This document shows positions 1 through 7,556 of a stretch of 64,000 bases of DNA, in pieces (the stretch's first letter is position 1; every line of letters starts with the position of its first letter). This DNA comes from Actinomycetes bacterium (lineage in GTDB: Bacteria; Actinomycetota; Actinomycetes; Actinomycetales; Dermatophilaceae). The notes below the pieces were generated by a model, which saw only the letters and a program-made list of their open reading frames with translations, was not told the DNA's origin and made no database searches. Where the stretch lies: NCBI GenBank assembly GCA_023420415.1, contig JAEZWF010000033.1, forward strand, positions 1 to 64,000, read 5' to 3'. The translations under genes and the position numbers were made by a program.

Positions 1-257
1 CCCAAACCACCACACGACGCACCCAGATAACTCGCCGACGACACGATGTGACACGACCGCACCGTCCCCGTCTTCGCCGGACCCACCGGCGCCGGCTCAT
101 CCCTCGTCACCGGCGGCTTCCACGACGTCTGGGACGGCGGATTCTCCGGCGGCGGGGGCGGAGTCGGGTCCACACCGAACGCGTGAGCAGCACCAGCACT
201 GGCTACCAACGCGAATCCAGCAACGACCGCGACGGCACCTGCACGCATTTTCACCAT
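1..257 (-). CDS. Exported protein, 3' end missing (cut by left window edge)
   Basis: This open frame starts at an ATG at position 257 and runs off the left edge. The N-terminus is a Sec signal peptide: MVKMRAG, a hydrophobic run of Ala, Val and Gly, and a likely AHA cleavage site near residue 27. A proline-rich stretch follows (PTPPPPPPENPP), then a segment with two cysteines. An AAGGTGG ribosome site lies about 12 nt upstream. The ATG overlaps the stop of the upstream lipoprotein gene by 7 nt, so the two are probably translated together. No family is recognised. The frame has no stop before the window edge. What is visible supports a secreted or surface protein and nothing more specific. Confidence 0.6.
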   Translation of the reverse strand, partial: MVKMRAGAVAVVAGFALVASAGAAHAFGVDPTPPPPPENPPSQTSWKPPVTRDEPAPVGPAKTGTVRSCHIVSSASYLGASCGGL

Positions 258-850
258 GCTCGACCCACCACCTTCGTCTTCGCACACGAGAACTTCGCCA
301 AGTACATGGAATCGACAATCCAGCCGTTCTTGGACTGCACCAGCTCGATGGTCGTCGCGGACACCTGCCGGGGCCGGGCCGGCTGCTTCGTCTTGGGATT
401 CAGGGCCCACCCCTGCAACTGGATGCACACATCGACGCTGGACTTCTTCACCTTGACCGGCGTGAAGGGCGCCGGGCCCGGATAGCTGAGTCCCAGGTCC
501 TCGTCGATGTAGTTGCCGCGATTCTTGACCGCCTTGTCTGACATCGTCGCAAGCCACGGCTCATAACTCTTGTCGTTGGCGTTGACCGCCTTGCCGAACT
601 CGTAGACCCACTTCCGAGCGGCCTTCACGCGGGCGTCGTTCTCGAATCGGGACAGGGGCGGTGACGCCTTGGTCGGCGCCGCAGTAGTGGTCGTGGTCGT
701 CGACGGTGTAGCCGTCGTCGAGGTGGAACTCGTCGTCGACGACGAACTGCTCGTGCTCGACGACGTGGCCGGCGACTCCCCGTCACCACCACAGGCCGCG
801 AGCAGCGCCACCGCCCCCACCAGCACCACAGCCCCAACCGTCTGACGCAT
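251..850 (-). CDS. Putative lipoprotein with Ser/Thr-rich linker
   Basis: A protein of 199 residues. It begins MRQTVGAVVLVGAVALLAAC, a signal peptide ending in a lipobox (LAAC), so the mature protein should be lipid-anchored on the outer face of the membrane. A low-complexity Ser/Thr linker covers about residues 25-60. The rest is a globular domain of about 135 residues containing two cysteines, the sort of fold found in many actinobacterial NTF2-like or hypothetical lipoproteins. The ATG at 850 was chosen over a GTG at 874 because AGGGG lies 5-6 nt before it and because the signal peptide then starts correctly. It overlaps the next gene by 7 nt. Function is unknown. Confidence 0.7.
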   Translation of the reverse strand: MRQTVGAVVLVGAVALLAACGGDGESPATSSSTSSSSSTTSSTSTTATPSTTTTTTAAPTKASPPLSRFENDARVKAARKWVYEFGKAVNANDKSYEPWLATMSDKAVKNRGNYIDEDLGLSYPGPAPFTPVKVKKSSVDVCIQLQGWALNPKTKQPARPRQVSATTIELVQSKNGWIVDSMYLAKFSCAKTKVVGRAW

Positions 851-951
851 CAGCTTCCCCTCAGCCTTCCCCACGACCGGTCAACGACGAACCCCCGCAC
901 AGGGTAACGACACGCACGCACCCGGGCCAACGCCGCTGGGGGAAGACGCGG

Positions 952-1452
952 TCAGCGCGTGTCGTCCCTCGTGGTGCCCTCGTAGGGGCGCGCCTTGCCC
1001 TCGGCCGACGCCGTCAGGGTGGTCACGCCGACCATCCCGAGCAGCGTCGTGGGCACGCTCATGCGCACGCGGGTCACCACGACCAGGGGTCGCGGGTCAC
1101 CCGCACCGACCGCCTCGATCCGGACGAAGCTGCACTGGTCCACGGCGCCCTGCGCCTCCACGACGCGGCAGTAGCGCTCCACCCGGCTCTGCGCCATCGC
1201 CTGGTCCAGCACCAGCTCGTCGTCGACCCGGCCGTCACCGTCGGTGTCGGGCGCCAGGTCCACCGCCTGCGCACCGGCGCGGGCCGCCTCCTCCGCGAAC
1301 GCCACCGCCTGACCGCGCCCGTTGAGCTGGCGGGACGCATCCACGACGAGTCCGCCGAGGATGAGCAGCAACATCGCGATGATCGGGATCGACGGTGCGA
1401 TCGAGCCGCGCTCGCGCCTCGACCCGGCAAGGCGAGCACGCGGCATACCCAT
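952..1452 (-). CDS. TadE/TadG-like pseudopilin, last gene of Tad operon
   Basis: A protein of 166 residues. After a short basic start comes GSIAPSIPIIAMLLLILGG, a prepilin-like or TadG-type N-terminal membrane helix, then VVDASRQLNGRGQAVAFAEEAARAGAQAV, the conserved amphipathic segment of the TadE/TadG family. The remainder is extracytoplasmic and holds two cysteines. The ATG shares one base with the TGA of the upstream TadE gene, which indicates translational coupling. Such minor pseudopilins are thought to prime or anchor the Flp pilus. It lacks the von Willebrand domain of full-length TadG, so it is called TadG-like only by position and N-terminus. Confidence 0.75.
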   Translation of the reverse strand: MGMPRARLAGSRRERGSIAPSIPIIAMLLLILGGLVVDASRQLNGRGQAVAFAEEAARAGAQAVDLAPDTDGDGRVDDELVLDQAMAQSRVERYCRVVEAQGAVDQCSFVRIEAVGAGDPRPLVVVTRVRMSVPTTLLGMVGVTTLTASAEGKARPYEGTTRDDTR

Positions 1453-1877
1453 CACCGCTCCACCCCACGGTTGGGGTCGAGCATCGAGGTGAACGTGCTG
1501 TGCGGGGTGACACGGCCGAGGCCACCGGGCAGGCCGATGTCGGCCAGGGAGTAGGTGCAGGTCGAGTCCACGGTGATCGGCTCGCCCGCCTCGAAGTTGC
1601 GTGAGACCGAGACCGACAGCGACCCCAGGCAGTCGGGTGACCCGGCCATCGCCTCCCTGACCGCGGCGTTCGCCCGCTGGACCGCCTCGTCGTAGCTGCG
1701 CGAGATGGTCGCGGCGCGGGCGGCGTCACGGGTGCCCGCCTCGAGGGTGCCGTTGACCTGCGCGACCCGGCCGTAGGCGAAGATCAGCCCGAAGACGAGC
1801 AACAGGGCGGGAACCGCGAAGGCCATCTCGACGGCGATCGAGCCTCCGTCGGCATGCCGGGGACGACGGTGTGTCAC
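1452..1877 (-). CDS. TadE-family pseudopilin
   Basis: A protein of 141 residues starting at GTG. The sequence GGSIAVEMAFAVPALLLVFG carries the TadE signature: a glycine cleavage region, a Glu inside the first helix and a long hydrophobic stretch. GTRDAARAATISRSYDEA, the characteristic segment after the helix, follows. Two cysteines in the C-terminal half may form a disulfide outside the cell. The start overlaps the stop of the preceding TadE gene by 4 nt (GTGA), and its own stop overlaps the next gene by 1 nt, so it sits in a tight operon. Pseudopilins of this type are processed by the TadV prepilin peptidase, which is not in this window. Confidence 0.85.
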   Translation of the reverse strand: MTHRRPRHADGGSIAVEMAFAVPALLLVFGLIFAYGRVAQVNGTLEAGTRDAARAATISRSYDEAVQRANAAVREAMAGSPDCLGSLSVSVSRNFEAGEPITVDSTCTYSLADIGLPGGLGRVTPHSTFTSMLDPNRGVER

Positions 1878-2299
1878 GGCAGGTCCTGAGGCTCGAAGCG
1901 CTCGACCGGTCCGGACGCCTGCTCGGTCACGCTCAGGTCGATGCCGAACAGCAGCGAGATGACGTTGCCCCGCACCTGCACGGTCACCCGGCCGCCCGCG
2001 TCGTCGTACGTCGCGGTCGCCTGCGGCTGGATCAGTGACTCGCGCCCCACCGTCGACGCGAACCGCTCGGTGTTGTCCAGCACGATCGGGCGCAGCTGGT
2101 CGAAGGTCTCACGGTCAGGTGCGAGGCGCAGCTGCGAGACCCCCTCGCGCGCGGCCTGGATCGCGACCGTGCGGCCGTAGAAGAACAGCGCAGCCTGGAT
2201 GCAGAAGAAGATCAGGAACACGAACGCCGGCGCGATGAACGCCAGCTCGACCGCGCTCGCCCCCCGCTCTCCCCGCAGCCGGCGCCGCGGGGGGACCAC
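1874..2299 (-). CDS. TadE-family pseudopilin
   Basis: A protein of about 141 residues with the core GERGASAVELAFIAPAFVFL, the best TadE match of the three: a Gly cleavage site, Glu at +5 or +6 and a transmembrane helix. AAREGVSQLRLAPD follows. The GTG at 2299 was chosen because it lies one base after the flp stop and avoids a long unlikely N-terminal extension. An internal start a few codons later is possible. The gene lies between the pilin gene and the second TadE gene with no space on either side. Two TadE proteins plus a TadG-like protein is a common arrangement in actinobacterial Tad loci. Confidence 0.8.
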   Translation of the reverse strand: MVPPRRRLRGERGASAVELAFIAPAFVFLIFFCIQAALFFYGRTVAIQAAREGVSQLRLAPDRETFDQLRPIVLDNTERFASTVGRESLIQPQATATYDDAGGRVTVQVRGNVISLLFGIDLSVTEQASGPVERFEPQDLP

Positions 2300-2300
2300 G

Positions 2301-2513
2301 TCAGCAGGCCGAACCGACGGGCTGGTTGGCGCAGTCCTCGAGCTGGCTCGACTTGTCCTGGACGATGTTGTAGACCGCCGCACCGATGGCGGTCGCCGCA
2401 ACGACGACGATCGCCGCGATGACCGCCCACTCCAGCGCCGACGCGCCGTGCTCGCGGCCGAGCCTGGCCCGGTCGACTCCCTCACGCAGCAGCGAGATTG
2501 CAAACCACAGCAT
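2301..2513 (-). CDS. flp: Flp/Fap-type pilin, major subunit of Tad pilus
   Basis: A protein of 70 residues. The segment EHGASALEWAVIAAIVVVAATAIGAAVYNIVQDK is typical of a Flp pilin: the prepilin peptidase should cut after Gly, leaving a mature N-terminus with Glu at position 5, followed by one hydrophobic helix that packs in the pilus core. The mature pilin would be about 45 residues, normal for this family. The short tail has two cysteines (EDCANQPVGSAC). A GGGGGA ribosome site precedes the ATG. The gene lies between tadC and the TadE genes. An 84-nt gap upstream holds one copy of the GTATGCCG motif and may contain a separate promoter for abundant pilin expression. Confidence 0.9.
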   Translation of the reverse strand: MLWFAISLLREGVDRARLGREHGASALEWAVIAAIVVVAATAIGAAVYNIVQDKSSQLEDCANQPVGSAC

Positions 2514-2597
2514 CGGAATGGTCCCCCATCATCAGTGTCATGCCAGAACGCGGACAGTGTATGCCGCATCGGGACGGTCTGGTCCACCTCGCCACCT

Positions 2598-3527
2598 CTA
2601 TGCGGACAGCAGCCGGATCACGGCGGGGTAGGCGAGGTAGACGAGGAAGGCGGCGCAGATCAGCAGCTGGGCGACCAGCATCGACTGCGAACGCTCCCCC
2701 GCGGCGCCCTCGGCGTCGGTGAGCTCCTTGCGGCGCAGGGTGCCTGCGCGCGAGGCCAGCGACGCGCGGATCTTGGCGCCGTCCTCGGCGGCCAGGCTCA
2801 GCATGCCGCCGAGGTCCTGCAGCTCCTCGACGTCGATCTCGCGGCCGAGGTCCGACAGGGCGTTCCACGGCGTGATGCCGAAGAGGCGGGCGTTGGCCAG
2901 TGCCTGGCGGATCCGCACCAGCGACCAGTGGTCGCTGACCGTGCTTGCGGCGAGCAGGGCCTCGGGCAGGCCGCGGCCGCCGGCGAGGTTCATGGCCACG
3001 AGGTCGAGGAAGATGCCGACCGTGCGGCGGAACTCGCGACGCCGCTTGTTCGCCTCGCTGCGCAGGGCCAGGTCCGGGAGGAAGAATCCGGCGGCCCCCA
3101 GCACCAGTGCCACGAACAGCGGGACCGTGCCCGGCACCGGCACCCCCGCCAGCCGCAGGATCGTCCAGCAGACCGGCGCCAGCAGCATGAGCAACAACCC
3201 GGTGACGATCTTGAGCGCGAGCAGGGCCCCCACGGACCGGCCGAGCAGGGCCAGGTCGGACCGCATCCGGCCGAACTGCCAGCCCCGCTCGGTCGCCAGC
3301 ACCTCGAGCCGGTCGGCGAGGCGTGTCATCACCGCGCGCGTGCCACCCGACATGCCGGTGAAGGCGCTGTCGAACTGCGTCACGGTGTGGGTGCGCATCG
3401 ACTTCTGTCCCGCGTCGATGCGGGCCACGAGAGCCGCCACCCCCGGTCGGGGCCGCAGGTAGACCCGGATGAGGGCGTAGCAGCCCAGCCCGGCCAGGGC
3501 TCCGGCGAGCAGCGACAGCGCGGTCAC
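2598..3527 (-). CDS. tadC: TadC, inner-membrane platform protein of Tad secretion
   Basis: A protein of 309 residues with a type II secretion F domain: several hydrophobic segments flank a cytoplasmic helical region (FRRTVGIFLDLVAMNLAGGRGLPEALLAA, then LRRKELTDAEGAAGERSQSML). TadB and TadC form the inner-membrane platform through which the TadA ATPase drives assembly of Flp pilin. The start is GTG at 3527 with GGGGGC about 6 nt upstream. An ATG at 3559, overlapping the tadB stop, runs into a stop after 11 codons and is not the start of tadC. Length and domain content fit the family well. Confidence 0.85.
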   Translation of the reverse strand: MTALSLLAGALAGLGCYALIRVYLRPRPGVAALVARIDAGQKSMRTHTVTQFDSAFTGMSGGTRAVMTRLADRLEVLATERGWQFGRMRSDLALLGRSVGALLALKIVTGLLLMLLAPVCWTILRLAGVPVPGTVPLFVALVLGAAGFFLPDLALRSEANKRRREFRRTVGIFLDLVAMNLAGGRGLPEALLAASTVSDHWSLVRIRQALANARLFGITPWNALSDLGREIDVEELQDLGGMLSLAAEDGAKIRASLASRAGTLRRKELTDAEGAAGERSQSMLVAQLLICAAFLVYLAYPAVIRLLSA

Positions 3528-3555
3528 GAGTCGAGCCCCCGCAGCATCGGGCGCC

Positions 3556-4440
3556 TCATGCTCCAGCCTCCCGCAGGGCGGCCGTGCGGTCGTGGTCGGC
3601 CACGACGAGGAACCGGCCGACCTGCTCGGGCATGGCCAGGCGTCGCAGCCACAGGATCCCGCCGAAGAACAGCAGGCAGATCACGAGCAGCACGACCTGG
3701 CCCATGAGGCCGTCATAGGCCTGGACGTACTCGTGGTTGAAGACGGTCAGTCCGCCCATCACCGAGAGCACGATTGCCAGGACGATCTTCACCGACCGGC
3801 GGATGCTCTTGCGCGAGGACTCGATGCGTCGCCGCATGTCGAGCTCCTCGCGGGTCGAGGCGGCCAGTGCAGTGAGGACGTCACGCAAACCGGGGCCGCG
3901 CAGCCGCGCGTTGAGCACCAGGGCCGAGCAGATGACGTCGGCGCTGGGGTCGTCGAGGTCGTCGGCGAACTGCAGCAGGGCATCGGGGAGCGGCTCGCGG
4001 ATGCGCAACCGGTCGACGAGCAGGTTGAGGCTGGGCCGGATGCTGGCGCCGGAGTTGGCGGCCGTCGCGGGGATGGCCTGCTCCAGCCCGATCGCTCCGG
4101 CGATGGTGTCGCGCAGGCTCTCGGTCCACGAGGCGAGGGCGTCGAGCCGGGCGATGCCCAGGCGTTCCGCGCGTGCGTCGCCTGCGACGCGGTCCCAGTA
4201 TGCCGCGAGGAGACCGAGGCCGATGGCGGCCACGACCCACCGGGTCGCCAGGAGGACGACCAGGCCGACGACGATGCCGCGCGCCAGCCGGTTGACGCTG
4301 CCGGTGAGGGTGGGGCGGCGCAGCACCGGCGGCTTGGACGGGTCGCGCTCCGGCAGGCCGACGAAGGCCGCGACGGCGAGGAACAGGCCAGCGCCGAGGA
4401 GCGCTCCACCCAGGAGCGAGACGAGGACGCCGCCGGTCAC
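3556..4440 (-). CDS. tadB: TadB, inner-membrane platform protein of Tad secretion
   Basis: A protein of 294 residues from GTG at 4440, which follows a GAGGCGGG ribosome site. It opens with a transmembrane helix (GGALLGAGLFLAVAAFVG), has a second helix near residue 75, then a T2SF domain (TESLRDTIAGAIGLEQAI with STREELDMRRRIESSRKSIRR) and two C-terminal helices. It is paired with TadC in all Tad systems and contacts the TadA ATPase. The gene is separated from tadA by 13 nt. A longer upstream frame exists, but it would overlap tadA and lacks a ribosome site. Confidence 0.85.
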   Translation of the reverse strand: MTGGVLVSLLGGALLGAGLFLAVAAFVGLPERDPSKPPVLRRPTLTGSVNRLARGIVVGLVVLLATRWVVAAIGLGLLAAYWDRVAGDARAERLGIARLDALASWTESLRDTIAGAIGLEQAIPATAANSGASIRPSLNLLVDRLRIREPLPDALLQFADDLDDPSADVICSALVLNARLRGPGLRDVLTALAASTREELDMRRRIESSRKSIRRSVKIVLAIVLSVMGGLTVFNHEYVQAYDGLMGQVVLLVICLLFFGGILWLRRLAMPEQVGRFLVVADHDRTAALREAGA

Positions 4441-4453
4441 GTCGGCACCCGCC

Positions 4454-5788
4454 TCACGCCCAACGCCCGGTGACGCCCGCGGTGTAGCCGTGGCGCTCGA
4501 GGTCGGGCAGGGACGAGATCGGTGCGTGCGGGACCGCCGTGCCCGTGGCGTCGGCGGCGAACACCTCGCTGGACAGGACGCGTCCGTCGACACCGGTCAC
4601 CTCGCGCACGCTCTCGATGGCGCGGACCAGCCGCCCTCCGTCGACATAGTCGTTGCGCTTGCGCATGAAGACGACGAAGTTGATCGAGCCCGCGATGAGC
4701 ATGTGGCTGGCCTCGACCGGCAGGTTCTCCTCCGCCTGCAACGCATAGGTCGCGATGCGGTTGAAGACCTCCATCGAGGAGTTGGCGTGGATCGTCGACA
4801 GCGAGCCGTCGTTGCCCTGGCTCATCGCGTTGAGCATGGTGACGATCTCGTCGCCGAGCACCTCACCGACGATGACCCGGCTGGGGTTCATGCGCAGCGA
4901 GCGCCGCACCAGCTCGGCCATGTCGACGCCGCCGAGCCCCTCGCTGTTGGGCAGGCGCTCCTCGAAGGCGACCACGTTGGGGTGCAGGTCCTCGAAGGCG
5001 TCGAGCCCGAGCTCCAGCGCCCGCTCGACAGTGACCAGACGCTCGTGCGGCGGGATCTCGTTGGCCAGCGCCCGCAGCAGCGTGGTCTTCCCCGAGTTGG
5101 TGGACCCCGCGATCATGATGTTCTTGCGCGCTGCCACCGCCGCCCGCAGGAAGGTCGCGAGGTCGGCGCTCATGGTGCCGTTGCCCACGAGGTCGTCGAG
5201 GCTGACCTTGCCGAGGCGGGCGCGGCGGATCGACAGGGAGGGTCGGGCGCAGACGCCCATCACCGCGGACAGCCGTGAGCCGTCAGGCAGGCGCAGGTCG
5301 AGCTGGGGGTTCGCGGAGTCGAAGGGGCGCGAGGTGAGTCCGACGTTGGCGGCGAGCACCTGGATCAGCTCGACGAGCTCCTCGTCGGTCTCGGCGACCG
5401 GGTCGGCGAGCTCCTCACGCCCGTCGGCGTACCCGACGAAGACGCGGTCGCACCCGTTGATGTCGACGTTCTCGACATCGGGGTCCTCCAGCAGCGGCTG
5501 CAACCGGCCGACACCGAACAACGCGGCATGCACCGCCGCGGCGACCATCTCCTCCTCGGCGGCAGTGGCCGGGGTGCGCCCGTGGCTGATCTCCTCGCGG
5601 GCATGGTCCTCGAGCACCTGGACGATGAGCGAGCGGGCGTACTGCCGTTCGTCCTCGGCCGTCATGGGCGGTCGGCCCGCGATCTCGTCGCGTCGCCGCT
5701 GCTGGTTGAGCCGGTCGGCCACCTGGGTGCGGACCTGGCGCACCAACCCCTGGTCGGCGCGCGCGTGGTGGGTGGACAGCTCGGTCAC
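4454..5788 (-). CDS. tadA: TadA/CpaF, secretion ATPase of Tad pilus
   Basis: A protein of 444 residues. The N-terminal domain (about 1-200) is followed by the ATPase core with Walker A GSTNSGKTTLLRAL (about 228-241), a Walker B-like region RVIVGEVLG (about 304-312) and the His box GSLSTIHANS (about 328-337). These are diagnostic for the CpaF branch of type II/IV secretion ATPases. It forms a cytoplasmic hexamer that powers Flp pilus assembly through TadB/TadC. The GTG start overlaps the stop of the CpaE-like gene by 4 nt. Walker A has Thr-Asn-Ser in place of the usual Gly-rich run, which is normal in this family. Confidence 0.92.
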   Translation of the reverse strand: MTELSTHHARADQGLVRQVRTQVADRLNQQRRRDEIAGRPPMTAEDERQYARSLIVQVLEDHAREEISHGRTPATAAEEEMVAAAVHAALFGVGRLQPLLEDPDVENVDINGCDRVFVGYADGREELADPVAETDEELVELIQVLAANVGLTSRPFDSANPQLDLRLPDGSRLSAVMGVCARPSLSIRRARLGKVSLDDLVGNGTMSADLATFLRAAVAARKNIMIAGSTNSGKTTLLRALANEIPPHERLVTVERALELGLDAFEDLHPNVVAFEERLPNSEGLGGVDMAELVRRSLRMNPSRVIVGEVLGDEIVTMLNAMSQGNDGSLSTIHANSSMEVFNRIATYALQAEENLPVEASHMLIAGSINFVVFMRKRNDYVDGGRLVRAIESVREVTGVDGRVLSSEVFAADATGTAVPHAPISSLPDLERHGYTAGVTGRWA

Positions 5789-6714
5789 ACCTGGCTCCTT
5801 CTGCGCAGCACCCCACGCGACCGACGCCGGTTCGCGCGGGTGTCCTCGTCCGTGTCGAAGGCCTCACGCGGCATACCCGGCTCCGCGTCGGCGACGACAT
5901 CGGCTCCGGCCACCTGACCCACCTCGCCGACCTCACCCGCCTCGGGCACCTCCGGTGCCGCCACGCTGCGCGCCAAGGTGTCGGCCAGCCGCTGTCCGGA
6001 CCGCACGAGCATCGTGCGCTCTGGTCGCGACACCGGTTGCCCGTCGAACATCACGGCCGCCTTGCGGTCGAGGGCGACCTGACCGAAGGACTCGACCCAC
6101 GGCAGTTCAGCCTGGATGCCGGACACGGCAGCGAGCGCCTCACGCTGGTGTTGCACGTCGTCGACGCTCACCACCCCGACGCGAGGGCCACCGGCCCGAC
6201 CCGCACCGAGCGGATCCTTGAGCGCGGCGAGACGGCTGCGCAGCGTCATCACCCCGGCGACGGTGGGACGGAACACCCCGGCCACCAGCTGCGACTGCCG
6301 CAGCAGCGGCAGGTGGACTGCTGTGGAATGGGCGCGACCGGCGTCGACGATCACGTCGTGACCCGGCAGCCGCGTGAAGACCGTCGCCAGCTCCGCCCAC
6401 AACCCGCCGACGGCACTGGCCTGCTCGGGCCCGGCGAGACCGGCCAGCAGCAGCTGCCCGCCCATCGCCTCCTGGCAGTGGTCAAGCACCACCTCGGGCG
6501 CGAGCCCGCGCCGCGCCAGCGGCAGCAACGACAAGAGCCCGCGGTCCGACGTGAGCGGTCGACCGTCGGGTCGCGGCAGGCGCAACGCGATGTCACCGCC
6601 GTGCGGGTCGGCGTCGACGAGCACACAGGGCCGCGGCCACAGCGCAGCGGTCATCATCGCCGTGGTCGTGACACCCGGCGAGCCCTTGGCCGAGAAGAAC
6701 GTGATCAGTGCCAT
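5785..6714 (-). CDS. CpaE/TadZ-like ParA-family ATPase of Tad locus
   Basis: A protein of 309 residues. MALITFFSAKGSPGVTTTAM contains a deviant Walker A (KGSPGVTTT, residues 10-18) of the ParA/MinD class, and VLVDADPHGGD gives the switch region. The family positions Tad pilus machines at the cell pole or membrane. The usual N-terminal receiver-like domain of CpaE is absent, as is common in actinobacteria. The C-terminal 60 residues are Glu/Val-rich and probably disordered. The gene lies 9 nt downstream of cpaB and overlaps tadA by 4 nt, which supports a Tad role over chromosome partitioning. Confidence 0.82.
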   Translation of the reverse strand: MALITFFSAKGSPGVTTTAMMTAALWPRPCVLVDADPHGGDIALRLPRPDGRPLTSDRGLLSLLPLARRGLAPEVVLDHCQEAMGGQLLLAGLAGPEQASAVGGLWAELATVFTRLPGHDVIVDAGRAHSTAVHLPLLRQSQLVAGVFRPTVAGVMTLRSRLAALKDPLGAGRAGGPRVGVVSVDDVQHQREALAAVSGIQAELPWVESFGQVALDRKAAVMFDGQPVSRPERTMLVRSGQRLADTLARSVAAPEVPEAGEVGEVGQVAGADVVADAEPGMPREAFDTDEDTRANRRRSRGVLRRRSQV

Positions 6715-6723
6715 GACCCGCCC

Positions 6724-7407
6724 CTACTTCGTCAGCAGGTCGACCTGCGGGTCGGTCGAGTCGGGCAGCTTCGCCACGGCCAGCTGGCCCGCCGAGGCGT
6801 ACTGCGCCACCAGACCGGCGACGTCGTCCTTGACCAGGACCGTGATGCTCGACTCCGAGGAGTTGGCGCTCGACGTGCTCGTGCCGACGACGCGGCCGGC
6901 CTCGACGATGGCGGTGCCGGGCTGCTCGTTGGACTGCGCCTGGCCCTTGCCGACGACGTAGTAGAGACGGACCACGTCACCGGCGGAGACGTCCTGGCTG
7001 AGTCGCTGCGTGGCCGGCAGCACCACACCGACCAGCTGGGCTCCGCTGGGGATGATCCCGTTGACCTTGAACATGGTCCGGTTGATCAACGTGTCCTTGG
7101 GGATCCGCGTCGTGGCGTAGGAACCGATGTAGGACTGCTTCGCGCTCGCGTCGACGACGGCGCCGCCGTCGTTGGCGACCCGGGCCACCGTGAGGTCCTC
7201 GGCGTCGATGCGCTGGCCCGGCTGGATGTCGCTACGCGCGACGAGGACGTCGACGCGGTCACCGGAGCGGTAGGCGATGAGGGCGCTCGCGAGGGCGCCC
7301 ACGAGGATGAGCAGGACCGCCAGTGCGGCCAGGGCCGGGCGTCGGTCCCGTCGGGGGACGGGCAGCCGGGTCGTCCCACCAGCCGCCGGCGCGGCGGATC
7401 CACTCAT
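6724..7407 (-). CDS. cpaB: CpaB/RcpC-like SAF-domain protein of Tad locus
   Basis: A protein of 227 residues. A cytoplasmic basic tail is followed by one membrane helix (ALAALAVLLILVGALASALIAY, about 26-47) and a SAF domain starting VDVLVARSDIQPGQRIDAEDLTV. SAF/CpaB proteins are present in most Tad clusters. In actinobacteria, which lack the RcpA secretin, they may act in the periplasm-like space or bind peptidoglycan. This is the first gene of the operon. The ATG is preceded by GAGGGGGACGC. About 150 bp separate it from the upstream AAA+ gene, so the operon promoter should lie in 7408-7556. Confidence 0.85.
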   Translation of the reverse strand: MSGSAAPAAGGTTRLPVPRRDRRPALAALAVLLILVGALASALIAYRSGDRVDVLVARSDIQPGQRIDAEDLTVARVANDGGAVVDASAKQSYIGSYATTRIPKDTLINRTMFKVNGIIPSGAQLVGVVLPATQRLSQDVSAGDVVRLYYVVGKGQAQSNEQPGTAIVEAGRVVGTSTSSANSSESSITVLVKDDVAGLVAQYASAGQLAVAKLPDSTDPQVDLLTK

Positions 7408-7441
7408 GCGTCCCCCTCGGACTCGTTCACGACCTACCTCG

Positions 7442-7492
7442 GCATTCGCCTCGTCGGCGCATTCGCCTCGTCGGCCCGCGGCCGACGCGAAC
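7442..7492 (-). repeat. 16-bp tandem repeat plus hairpin, likely terminator
   Basis: GCATTCGCCTCGTCGG occurs twice in tandem (7442-7457 and 7459-7474). The second copy runs into an inverted repeat, CGTCGGCC-cgc-GGCCGACG (7469-7487). On the minus strand this follows the stop of the AAA+ gene and precedes cpaB, so it could terminate the AAA+ transcript. No T-run follows. The effect on cpaB expression cannot be judged from sequence. Confidence 0.45.
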
Positions 7493-7556
7493 GAAGGCTA
7501 CCCGACGCACCCGGCGCGTGACCGCGAAGTCCACGACGCTCGGGCCGACGGGCGGG

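Noticed and set aside
2199..5278. Long open frames on the plus strand across the Tad operon
   Set aside because: They are out-of-frame shadows of tadB, tadC and tadA: Arg/Pro/Ser-rich composition, no ribosome sites, and the minus frames have clear Tad motifs.
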